A model generated the notes under the pieces. That model had not been told where the DNA came from and did no database searches. It saw only the letters and a program-made list of their open reading frames with translations. Made by a program: the position numbers and the translations under genes. From NCBI RefSeq assembly GCF_021213805.1, contig NZ_JAJQJI010000001.1, positions 186,001 through 250,000 on the forward strand: DNA of 64,000 nucleotides, in the 5' to 3' direction. This document shows, piece by piece, positions 34,885-42,468 of this stretch. Source of the stretch: Mycobacterium sp. MYCO198283 (GTDB lineage: Bacteria; Actinomycetota; Actinomycetes; Mycobacteriales; Mycobacteriaceae). The number at the start of each line of letters is the position of its first letter. The stretch's first letter is position 1.

Positions 34885-36458
34885 ACCAGACACAGTGCCC
34901 CAATCAGCAGCAACAGGGCGACACCACCGACGGCGGCCGTGCCAGCCGCTGCTTGATCGGGTGTCGGTGGTGGCGGCAAGCTGATGTCAGGCGTCGGAAG
35001 CGAAAAACCGGACGACGGTGCCGCCGGAGCCGGAGTCGTCGGCGCCGCGGGCGCGGAGACCCCGCCGGTGTCCATCGGCAGCCAGTTCAGGGACGGATCG
35101 ACTGGTGCCTGACCGGCGGCGTAGCCCGGGGGGATCGCCGGCTGCAGGAACGGCGGAAGGGAAATGGCCGGATGTGGCGGCAGCGTGAGATCCGGTGGCG
35201 GTGACACCAACGGCGCACTGGCTGCACCGGGTGACGGGACGGCCGAAGGTGTAGGCACCTGGGACGAGACCGGTGCCTGAGGGGCACCCGCTGGCGCCGC
35301 CGTGCCCGGCACAGCCTCCGGCGTCGGCAGCACGTTTCTCAGACGCTCAGGTGTCCACTCCGGATTAGGTGCATACGGCGAGCTGTCCTCATAGCGGTGG
35401 CTGAGGTTATCCGCTGGGCTCGAGACGTCGTACAAACCGTGGCGGTTCATGAAGTCATTAAGTTCGCCTTGGGTCCAACCCTCTTCGGCCGCCTGCCGTA
35501 ACACCCGCCAGTTCTCGTAGCCGTACTTGTGGCCCAGATGGTATGAGCCGCGTTCAGGCACCGTCATCGCATCCGGCGTGCCCGCCGGTACTCGCTGGCC
35601 GGTAGTCCGGTCGACCCAGGTGAGCTCGCCGTTCGGATCACGGGCTGCTGGGATCAGTGCACCTTGAGGCGAGATGAGGTCGCCCGCGGGTGTTCGTTTG
35701 GCGTCAGCGAATGTGCCGAGCCTGGTCGCCTTGCGTACATATGACCGATGCAGGTTCATCATGTACATCGAGGCGAAGTCTTCGGCCTTGGCGTAGGCCT
35801 GGTCGGGCGTCAGGCCTTCTGCCGACGCTTGCTGGAACTGCTCCCGCAATCGTTCTGAGAGTTGCTGCGCCTCAGAGCCGTCAAGGTCCTGGCCGTCGAC
35901 CATCTCAGCGACCATGTCGCCGATCTGTTGGTCGGAGAGCGAATTGCCCGGCGGCGTAGCCGGAATCGATATCTGTCCGTCGGCCATCTGGATCGCCGTC
36001 GCAAGTTCGGCGTCCACCCGATTGGCATCGGCAATCAGGCCATCGACGGCTGCCTGCAGCTCGATTTCGGCCATCACATTGAAGGGGTTTCGCGCGTCGT
36101 AGCCGGGGCCGGGCAATACCTGACCGGTCAGCGGATCGATCTTCAGGTGGGCATTGTGAGCCGCTTCCTTGACCCGCTCCAACTGGTCCTTGATGCGCTC
36201 AATATCAGCCGCGGCGATGTCTGCGGCTTTCGCGACGGCCAAGGCTTCGTTGCCGTGGGCGTCGAGGTCAACGCGGGTACGGCCAATTGCGTCTCGGGCA
36301 GCATCGGCTGCGGTACCGCCCCACGTCTGAAAGGCAGGAAGCCGACCTAGTCCGTCAGCGACATCGAGGGCGGTGGCACCGCGGGCGGTGGCGGCGTGGA
36401 ACACCTCGCGCACCGCGAGCGGATCCCAGCGCTCGATGTCCGCAATCGTGAGCGGCAC
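34881..36458 (-). CDS. WXG-like polymorphic toxin with GH-E nuclease motif and C-terminal membrane helix
   Basis: 525 residues in four parts. (1) Residues 1-160 are an alpha-helical, WXG-like secretion domain with FQTWGGTAADAA (Trp46-Gly48). (2) Residues about 170-300 are a linker region. (3) Residues 305-358 match the GH-E class of HNH/Endonuclease-VII-type toxins: Gly309-His310, Glu315, the WTQGELNDFMN helix, then Ser353-His354 and Glu357. (4) Residues 380-500 are Pro/Ala-rich, followed by a transmembrane helix at about 503-523 (GGVALLLLIGALCLV). The likely role is an ESX-exported or cell-contact nuclease effector. The membrane tail after the nuclease domain is odd, as toxins usually sit at the C-terminus. 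The WXG100 gene ends four bases upstream. Confidence 0.75.
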   Translation of the reverse strand: MPLTIADIERWDPLAVREVFHAATARGATALDVADGLGRLPAFQTWGGTAADAARDAIGRTRVDLDAHGNEALAVAKAADIAAADIERIKDQLERVKEAAHNAHLKIDPLTGQVLPGPGYDARNPFNVMAEIELQAAVDGLIADANRVDAELATAIQMADGQISIPATPPGNSLSDQQIGDMVAEMVDGQDLDGSEAQQLSERLREQFQQASAEGLTPDQAYAKAEDFASMYMMNLHRSYVRKATRLGTFADAKRTPAGDLISPQGALIPAARDPNGELTWVDRTTGQRVPAGTPDAMTVPERGSYHLGHKYGYENWRVLRQAAEEGWTQGELNDFMNRHGLYDVSSPADNLSHRYEDSSPYAPNPEWTPERLRNVLPTPEAVPGTAAPAGAPQAPVSSQVPTPSAVPSPGAASAPLVSPPPDLTLPPHPAISLPPFLQPAIPPGYAAGQAPVDPSLNWLPMDTGGVSAPAAPTTPAPAAPSSGFSLPTPDISLPPPPTPDQAAAGTAAVGGVALLLLIGALCLV

Positions 36459-36462
36459 GGCG

Positions 36463-36795
36463 CTACAGGCTCGATACGGAGGGCGGCGCAGGGTGGGCCG
36501 CTACCTCGGCAACCGCCCGGGCGTTTTGCGTCTCGGTCCCGCGGTAGACCTGAGCGCTTTCGGCCAAGGCGGTTGCGTGATCGGACAGCTGCAGTGACAA
36601 CGCGGTAGTAGCTGCTTGCCAGCGGGCGGCCTTCGCCGTCATCGCGGCCAACGACGAACCGGTCCAACCTCTCATGGCCGCCTCGATGCGGCCATCCGCC
36701 GCTGTGTGGACCGCCTGTACTTCCTCAGCGTGATCGGCGACTCTGGCCCCGGACGCCTGTAGCGTGGCGGGCTCTGCCCGAATCGTCTCACCCAT
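36463..36795 (-). CDS. WXG100-family (Esx-like) protein
   Basis: ATG 36795 after GAGGGGAAA gives 110 residues. The all-helical protein has the hairpin turn motif MRGWTGSS (Trp44-Thr45-Gly46). The downstream secretion-type motif Y-x3-E is at Tyr84-Glu88 (VYRGTE), as in type VII substrates. A short Pro-rich tail follows. WXG100 proteins are exported by ESX systems, usually as heterodimers with a partner. The next gene's N-terminal domain carries its own WxG, so the two may pair. No ESX core genes (EccC, MycP) are in this window, so export would depend on a system elsewhere. Confidence 0.85.
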   Translation of the reverse strand: MGETIRAEPATLQASGARVADHAEEVQAVHTAADGRIEAAMRGWTGSSLAAMTAKAARWQAATTALSLQLSDHATALAESAQVYRGTETQNARAVAEVAAHPAPPSVSSL

Positions 36796-36950
36796 CGGTT
36801 TCCCCTCGTTGGTGCTCGGTGCCAACGGTACTGCGCTTCAACGAGGATGTGCAGTATCTACCGGAGCGGGTAGATGGGTGCCGTCAGGCTGCCGCGTCAC
36901 GGTGCAATCACCTCCGACGCCCGCTGGGACTTCTGCACCCATATCCCCGT

Positions 36951-37426
36951 TCACCCGACAAACTCCGGTAGCTGCGTGAACGTGAGCGTCCTACCGCCCC
37001 CCGCGTGTTGCTCGAGGAGTCCGATCAGGTCCTCTGGAAGGCCGGCGATCATCTTGGCCAGCTCGTGCGGTGTGATATCGCCCTCCACACGGAGGGGATC
37101 GGCGCCATGGTCCAAGAGCAGACGAATCATCGATCCGTCAGGGCATGTCGTGCGGCGGCGATAAATCGCACAGGACAGCGGAGTGTTCCCCCAAACATCC
37201 AGCGGATTGAGTCGACTCCTTCGTCCAACAGGGCTTTTGCTATATCGACGCGGCCATAATTAGCGGCGAAGTGCAGCGGCGTCACGCCATCCGGGCCGGG
37301 CGCGTGGAAAGAATCACCCAAGGCCGGTTCGACGCTCAATGTTGACAAGTCGTTGTCCAGGACCGCCTTGTGAATCGGTGTGTACGGGTCGTTTTCGGTG
37401 GCCTGCCCATCTCTGGTGTCCTCCAC
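36951..37426 (-). pseudogene. Frameshifted ankyrin-repeat paralogue
   Basis: The frame opening at 37426 encodes PIHKAVLDNDLSTLSVE and TPLHFAANYGRVDIAKALLDEGVD, closely matching the intact ankyrin protein at 33816-34244. After EGVD the match continues in another frame: WGNTPLSCAIY, MIRLLLDHGADPLRVEGD and IAGLPEDLIGLLEQH, stopping at TGA 36951. Aligning the DNA to the intact copy shows 17 bases where the paralogue has 18 between the GTCGAC and TGGGG landmarks, a one-base deletion near 37215. Either a true pseudogene or a sequencing error. Its place upstream of the WXG100 gene suggests the cassette once had an ankyrin gene at both ends. Confidence 0.8.
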
Positions 37427-37498
37427 ACCGGGCTGAACTGACCTACGCCGTCAACCGTACGTAGCCCGATCTACCGCGACCCGCCGCGTCAGCGTTGC

Positions 37499-37570
37499 GT
37501 CAAGGTCCGTACCGCCGCCGTCAAGAAACCGTCAAGGACACCGATCGCTGCTCTCGACTGGTCCTAGCTT
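37499..37570 (+). promoter_or_regulatory. Candidate KdpE-controlled kdp promoter
   Basis: GTCAAG occurs three times in the same orientation at 37499-37504, 37520-37525 and 37531-37536. The spacings are 21 and 11 bp, about two turns and one turn of DNA, as expected for an OmpR/KdpE-type response regulator. TAGCTT (37565-37570) fits a -10 box, and the -35 position around 37542-37547 is poor, consistent with activator dependence. The KdpE role is inferred. Confidence 0.45.
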
Positions 37571-37617
37571 CGGGTCCGGCCCACCGGCGGGTGGGGCGTC
37601 GATGCGTAAGGAGTGGC

Positions 37618-37701
37618 ATGTCCGTGCTCGGGTATCTGGTGCTGACGGTGGCGGTCTTCGCCGTCCTCGGTGTCGTCGCACAGGCGGTCGAACGCCTGTG
37701 A
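37618..37701 (+). CDS. 27-residue membrane peptide at the head of the kdp operon
   Basis: ATG 37618, preceded by AAGGAG at ideal spacing, opens a 28-codon gene for one hydrophobic helix ([20 protein letters not shown]) with a short charged end (ERL). Its stop overlaps the kdpF start by four bases (GTGA). The strong ribosome site and the overlap make it a real gene. It is distinct from KdpF, which follows. Possibly an extra small subunit or stabiliser of the Kdp complex; no family recognised. Confidence 0.75.
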   Translation: MSVLGYLVLTVAVFAVLGVVAQAVERL

Positions 37702-37790
37702 CTCCGGAGGATGTGATCGGCCTCGGGCTGGTCGTGCTCCTCGCGGTGTACATCGGCGCCGCGCTGCTGTCTCCCGAGAAATTCTCGTGA
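37698..37790 (+). CDS. kdpF: Potassium-transporting ATPase small subunit KdpF
   Basis: A 30-residue single-helix peptide ([20 protein letters not shown]) starting at GTG 37698 and ending in a GTGA overlap with kdpA. Thirty residues and the C-terminal LL-x-PE-x-F/S pattern match mycobacterial KdpF. KdpF stabilises the KdpABC complex through lipid-like packing. A GGAGG-type site is absent, so translation is probably coupled to the peptide gene upstream. Confidence 0.92.
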   Translation: MTPEDVIGLGLVVLLAVYIGAALLSPEKFS

Positions 37791-39457
37791 GCACCGCTAC
37801 CGCGGGCGTCGTGCTGCTCGTCGTGCTGGTGGCGCTCCTCGTTGCCGTGCATGTGCCGCTGGGCGACTACATGTTCCGCGTCTACACCGCTGACGAGCAC
37901 TCCCGGGTGGAACGCGCCATCTACCGGGCGATCGGCGCCGACCCGGCCGCCGAACAGACCTGGGCCTCCTACGCCCGCAGCGTGCTGGCGTTCTCGCTGG
38001 TCGGCGTCGGCTTCCTGTTCGCCCTGCAGTTGGTGCAGCAGAAGCTGCCGTTACACCTCGACGACCCCGGCACCCCGATGACGCCGGCGCTCGCCTGGAA
38101 CACCGCGATCAGCTTCGTCACCAACACCAATTGGCAGGCATACTCCGGGGAGTCGACGCAGAGCCATCTAGTGCAGATGGCCGGCCTGGCGGTGCAGAAC
38201 TTCGTGTCGGCAGCGGTGGGCATGGCGGTCGCGGTGGCCTTCGTGCGGGGCTTGGCGCGCACCCGCACCGGCGAGCTCGGAAATTTCTGGGTCGACCTGG
38301 TGCGCGGCACGCTGCGCATCCTGTTGCCGATAGCGTTCGTCGCGGCCGTGGTGCTGGTGGCCGGCGGCGTGATCCAAAATTTCGCGTTGCACGACCAGGT
38401 GGCCACCACCGTGGCGGGTGGCCGACAGGCACTCACCGGCGGTCCGGTGGCCGGTCAGGAGGCCATCAAGCTGCTCGGCACCAACGGCGGCGGGTTCTTC
38501 AACGCGAACTCCGCGCACCCGTACTCCAATCCGGCCGCGTGGACCAACCTGCTGCAGCTCCTGCTCATGACGATGATCGCCTTCTCGATGCCGCGCACCT
38601 TCGGCCGGATGGTCGGCAAGCCCGCGCAGGGCTACGCGATCGTCGCCGTGATGGGGGTCATCGCGATCGCGAGCGTCGCCGCGTTGATGCTGGTCCAGCT
38701 GCACGCCCACGGCACGGTGCCCACCGCGGTGGGCGCCGCGACGGAGGGCACCGAGCAGCGGTTCGGGGTCGCGAACTCGGCGGTGTTCGCCGGCCTGACC
38801 ACGTTGACGTCGACGGGCGCTGTCAACTCGTTCCACGACTCCTACACCAGCCTCGGCGGCATGATCACGATGGTCAACATGCAGCTGGGCGAGATCGCGC
38901 CCGGCGGTGTGGGTTCCGGTCTCTACGGCATGCTGATCCTGGCGATCATCACGGTGTTCGTCGCCGGTCTCATGGTCGGCCGGACCCCGGAATACCTCGG
39001 CAAGAAGATCGCACCGCGCGAGATCAAGCTGGCCGCAACGTATTTCCTCGTCACCCCGCTGATCGTGCTGACGGGCACCGCGATCGCTATGGCGCTGCCC
39101 GGTCAACGCGCCGGCATGCTCAACACCGGACCGCACGGGCTCAGCGAAGTGCTGTACGCCTTCACCTCCGCAGCGAACAACAACGGCTCCGCCTTTGCGG
39201 GTATCGGCGTCAACACCGAGTGGTACAACACCGCGCTCGGGCTGGCGATGGTGTTCGGCCGGTTCCTGCCGATCATCCTGGTGCTCGCGCTGGCCGGTTC
39301 GCTGGCCCGCCAGGGCACGACGCCGGAATCCGCCGGCACCCTCCCCACTCACCGACCGCAGTTCGTCGGCATGGTCGCGGGCGTTGCGCTGATCTTCGTC
39401 GCGCTGACCTTCCTCCCGATGCTCGCGCTGGGACCCCTCGCCGAAGGAATCCACTGA
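37787..39457 (+). CDS. kdpA: Potassium-transporting ATPase subunit KdpA (K+ channel-like)
   Basis: GTG 37787 overlaps the kdpF stop. The 556-residue subunit contains the four SKT-type pore loops in order: [24 protein letters not shown] and [11 protein letters not shown], which form the K+ selectivity filter. About ten membrane helices are evident. KdpA takes up K+ from the outside and passes it through the intersubunit tunnel to KdpB. Part of kdpFABCDE; kdpB begins two bases after the stop. Confidence 0.97.
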   Translation: MSTATAGVVLLVVLVALLVAVHVPLGDYMFRVYTADEHSRVERAIYRAIGADPAAEQTWASYARSVLAFSLVGVGFLFALQLVQQKLPLHLDDPGTPMTPALAWNTAISFVTNTNWQAYSGESTQSHLVQMAGLAVQNFVSAAVGMAVAVAFVRGLARTRTGELGNFWVDLVRGTLRILLPIAFVAAVVLVAGGVIQNFALHDQVATTVAGGRQALTGGPVAGQEAIKLLGTNGGGFFNANSAHPYSNPAAWTNLLQLLLMTMIAFSMPRTFGRMVGKPAQGYAIVAVMGVIAIASVAALMLVQLHAHGTVPTAVGAATEGTEQRFGVANSAVFAGLTTLTSTGAVNSFHDSYTSLGGMITMVNMQLGEIAPGGVGSGLYGMLILAIITVFVAGLMVGRTPEYLGKKIAPREIKLAATYFLVTPLIVLTGTAIAMALPGQRAGMLNTGPHGLSEVLYAFTSAANNNGSAFAGIGVNTEWYNTALGLAMVFGRFLPIILVLALAGSLARQGTTPESAGTLPTHRPQFVGMVAGVALIFVALTFLPMLALGPLAEGIH

Positions 39458-39459
39458 CC

Positions 39460-41586
39460 ATGACGCTCACCACCATCGAGGCCCGGACGGGCGGCGGCGC
39501 CGGACGGCCACGTCAGCGGGTAGCGGGCGGGCTGCTTGATCCGGCGACGCTGTTGCGGTCGCTGCCCGACGCCGTACGCAAACTCGACCCCCGCACGCTG
39601 TGGCGCAACCCGGTGATGTTCGTCGTCGAGATCGGGGCGGCGGTGGCGACATTGAGCACCGTGTGGAACCCGAGCTGGTTCGCCTGGTTCGTCGTCGGCT
39701 GGCTGTGGCTGACCGTGGTGTTCGCCAACCTCGCCGAGGCCGTCGCGGAGGGCCGCGGCAAGGCGCAGGCCGAGACGCTGCGGAAGACCAGAGCGCACAC
39801 CATGGCCCGGCGGCTGACCGAGTCGGGTGCCGAGGAGCAGGTGGCCGCACCGCTGCTGCGCCGGGGCGACATGGTCGTCGTCGAGGCCGGCGAGGTGATC
39901 CCCGGCGACGGCGATGTCGTGGAAGGCATTGCCTCCGTGGACGAATCGGCGATCACCGGCGAATCCGCCCCGGTGATCCGCGAGTCCGGCGGCGACCGCT
40001 CGGCCGTCACCGGAGGCACCACCGTGTTGAGCGACCGCATCGTCGTACGGATCACGCAGCAGCCGGGGATGAGCTTCATCGACCGCATGATCGCGCTGGT
40101 CGAGGGCGCCAACCGGCAGCCGACGCCGAATGAGATCGCGCTGAACATCCTGCTGGCCGCGCTGACGCTGATCTTCTTGTTCGCGGTGGCGACCCTGCAG
40201 CCGCTGGCCATCTACGCCAAAGCCGACAATCCCGGTGTGCCCGAAAGTCTTTCGCTGACCGGCGACGGCATCACCGGCATCGTGGCAATCGCGCTGCTGG
40301 TGTGCCTCATCCCCACCACGATCGGCGCGCTGTTGTCCGCCATCGGTATCGCCGGTATGGACCGGCTGGTGCAGCGCAACGTGCTTGCGATGTCGGGGCG
40401 TGCGGTGGAGGCCGCGGGGGACGTCGACGTCCTGCTGCTCGACAAGACCGGCACCATCACGCTCGGCAACCGGCAGGCCGCGGACTTCATCCCGCTCGAC
40501 GGGGTTCCGGCACCGAGGTTCGCCGACGCCGCACAGCTTGCCAGCCTGGCCGACGAGACACCCGAGGGCCGCTCCATCGTGGTGTTCGCCAAGGACCACT
40601 TCGGGTTGCGCGCCCGCACGCCGGGTGAGCTGACCGGCGCGCAGTGGGTCGAGTTCACCGCCGCCACCCGCATGTCGGGTGTCGACGTCGACGGCCACCG
40701 GCTCCGCAAGGGCGCGACGGCCTCGGTGGCCGACTGGGTGCGTGCGCACGGCGGAACGGTGCCCAGCCAACTGGGTGAGGTCGTCGACGGAATCGCCGCC
40801 GGGGGCGGCACCCCGCTGGCCGTCGGCGAGGTCCGCGACGGCACGGCGGCGATCCTCGGCGTCATCGCGCTCCGCGACGTCGTCAAGTCGGGCCTGCGGG
40901 AACGCTTCGACCAGCTGCGCAGCATGGGCATCCGCACCGTGATGATCACCGGCGACAACCCGCTGACGGCCCGGGCGATCGCCGGGCAGGCCGGTGTCGA
41001 CGACTTCCTGGCCGAGGCCACCCCGGAGGACAAGCTCGCGCTGATCGCCCGCGAGCAGTCGGGCGGCAAGCTCGTCGCGATGACCGGCGACGGCACCAAC
41101 GACGCCCCGGCGCTCGCGCAGGCCGACGTCGGTGTCGCGATGAACACCGGCACGTCGGCGGCCAAAGAGGCCGGCAACATGGTCGACCTCGACTCCGACC
41201 CGACGAAGCTCATCGAGATCGTCGAGATCGGCAAGCAGTTGCTCATCACGCGCGGGGCGCTGACGACGTTCTCGATCGCCAACGACATCGCCAAGTACTT
41301 CGCGATCATCCCGGCGCTGTTCGTGGCGCTCTACCCGGGACTGGACGTGCTGAACGTGATGCGGCTGCACAGCCCGCAGTCGGCGATCCTGTCGGCGGTG
41401 ATCTTCAACGCGGTCGTCATCGTCGCGTTGATCCCGCTGGCCCTGCGCGGGGTGCGCTACACCCCGGGCGCCGCGTCGACGCTGCTGAGCCGCAACCTGT
41501 GCGTCTACGGCCTCGGCGGCATCGTCGCCCCGTTCCTCGGGATCAAGCTCATCGATCTCGTCGTCCAGTTCCTGCCCGGGATGTGA
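39460..41586 (+). CDS. kdpB: Potassium-transporting P-type ATPase subunit KdpB
   Basis: The 708-residue catalytic subunit is a P1A-type ATPase. The phosphorylated Asp328 lies in [11 protein letters not shown], the actuator motif TGES in [11 protein letters not shown], and the hinge in [20 protein letters not shown]. Membrane helices flank these domains in P-type order. Length equals that of M. tuberculosis KdpB within a residue. ATG 39460 is two bases after kdpA, and its stop overlaps the kdpC start. It uses ATP hydrolysis to drive high-affinity K+ uptake under limitation. Confidence 0.97.
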   Translation: MTLTTIEARTGGGAGRPRQRVAGGLLDPATLLRSLPDAVRKLDPRTLWRNPVMFVVEIGAAVATLSTVWNPSWFAWFVVGWLWLTVVFANLAEAVAEGRGKAQAETLRKTRAHTMARRLTESGAEEQVAAPLLRRGDMVVVEAGEVIPGDGDVVEGIASVDESAITGESAPVIRESGGDRSAVTGGTTVLSDRIVVRITQQPGMSFIDRMIALVEGANRQPTPNEIALNILLAALTLIFLFAVATLQPLAIYAKADNPGVPESLSLTGDGITGIVAIALLVCLIPTTIGALLSAIGIAGMDRLVQRNVLAMSGRAVEAAGDVDVLLLDKTGTITLGNRQAADFIPLDGVPAPRFADAAQLASLADETPEGRSIVVFAKDHFGLRARTPGELTGAQWVEFTAATRMSGVDVDGHRLRKGATASVADWVRAHGGTVPSQLGEVVDGIAAGGGTPLAVGEVRDGTAAILGVIALRDVVKSGLRERFDQLRSMGIRTVMITGDNPLTARAIAGQAGVDDFLAEATPEDKLALIAREQSGGKLVAMTGDGTNDAPALAQADVGVAMNTGTSAAKEAGNMVDLDSDPTKLIEIVEIGKQLLITRGALTTFSIANDIAKYFAIIPALFVALYPGLDVLNVMRLHSPQSAILSAVIFNAVVIVALIPLALRGVRYTPGAASTLLSRNLCVYGLGGIVAPFLGIKLIDLVVQFLPGM

Positions 41587-42461
41587 ACCTGATGATCCGT
41601 CAACACCTCGCCGCGCTGCGTGCGCTGCTGGTCTTCACCGTCGTCCTCGGTGTGGCCTATCCGCTGGCGGTGTGGCTGGTCGCCCAGCTGCCCGGGCTGC
41701 GTCACCGTGCCGACGGCTCGGTGCTCCACCGAGACGGCGTGCTCGTCGGCAGCAGCCTGGTCGGGCAGTCGTTCACCGACGCCACCGGCGACGCGCTTCC
41801 GCAGTACTTCCAGTCGCGGCCGTCCGCCGCGGGTGACGGCTACGACCCGCTGGCCAGCGGCGCCTCGAACCTCGGCCCGGAGGACATCGTCGACACCGCG
41901 GACCGCACCAGCCTGCTCACGACGGTGTGTGCCCGCAGCAAGGCGATCGGCGAGCGGGAGGGCGTCGACGGGCGCCGGCCGTTCTGCACCGACGGCGGTG
42001 TCGGCGCGGTGCTGTCGGTGATCGGGCCGCGCGACGCCGCCGGGCACGTGACCCGCCCGGTGCGGGTGGTCAGCGTGAACGAGCCGTGCGGGACGGCACC
42101 GTTCGTCGACGTCTACCGCGGGGTGCGCGTCGAATGCGCCGAGCCCGGCGCGGACTACCGCATCGGAGAGCTGGTGCCGATCCGGGGTGGCGCGCCCGCC
42201 GAGCCGGCGGTGCCCGCCGACGCGGTGACCGCCAGCGGCAGCGGACTCGATCCGCACATCTCCCCGGCCTACGCCGCGCTGCAAGTCGACCGGGTGGCCC
42301 GGGCGCGCGGGATCTCCGCCGAACAGGTGCGCGCGCTCGTCGCCGCGCACCACAGCGGCCGGGATCTCGGGTTCCTGGGTGAACCGCGCGTCAACGTCGT
42401 CGAGCTGAACCTCGACCTCGACAGCCGGTACCCGGTGCGGGGCGCCCGACCGCGGGGATGA
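41583..42461 (+). CDS. kdpC: Potassium-transporting ATPase subunit KdpC with internal insertion
   Basis: GTG 41583 (GTGA overlap with kdpB; ATG 41592 is an alternative) gives 292 residues against about 190 in E. coli and M. tuberculosis. The N-terminal helix ([20 protein letters not shown]), [25 protein letters not shown] and the C-terminal [18 protein letters not shown]...V all fit KdpC. Between residues about 118 and 218 there is an insertion containing four cysteines (TVCARSK, PFCTDGG, EPCGTAP, VECAEPG) in the extracytoplasmic part, which could form two disulfides. The role of the insert in complex stability or sensing is unknown. Confidence 0.93.
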   Translation: MNLMIRQHLAALRALLVFTVVLGVAYPLAVWLVAQLPGLRHRADGSVLHRDGVLVGSSLVGQSFTDATGDALPQYFQSRPSAAGDGYDPLASGASNLGPEDIVDTADRTSLLTTVCARSKAIGEREGVDGRRPFCTDGGVGAVLSVIGPRDAAGHVTRPVRVVSVNEPCGTAPFVDVYRGVRVECAEPGADYRIGELVPIRGGAPAEPAVPADAVTASGSGLDPHISPAYAALQVDRVARARGISAEQVRALVAAHHSGRDLGFLGEPRVNVVELNLDLDSRYPVRGARPRG

Positions 42462-42468
42462 TGGACAC

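Noticed and set aside
36951..37426. Programmed ribosomal frameshift in the ankyrin paralogue
   Set aside because: No slippery heptamer or obvious downstream structure at the frame change, and the intact paralogue needs no frameshift.
33700..37600. Insertion sequence or integrase flanking the toxin module
   Set aside because: No transposase, integrase or clear terminal inverted repeats were found; any mobility signal must lie outside or has decayed.
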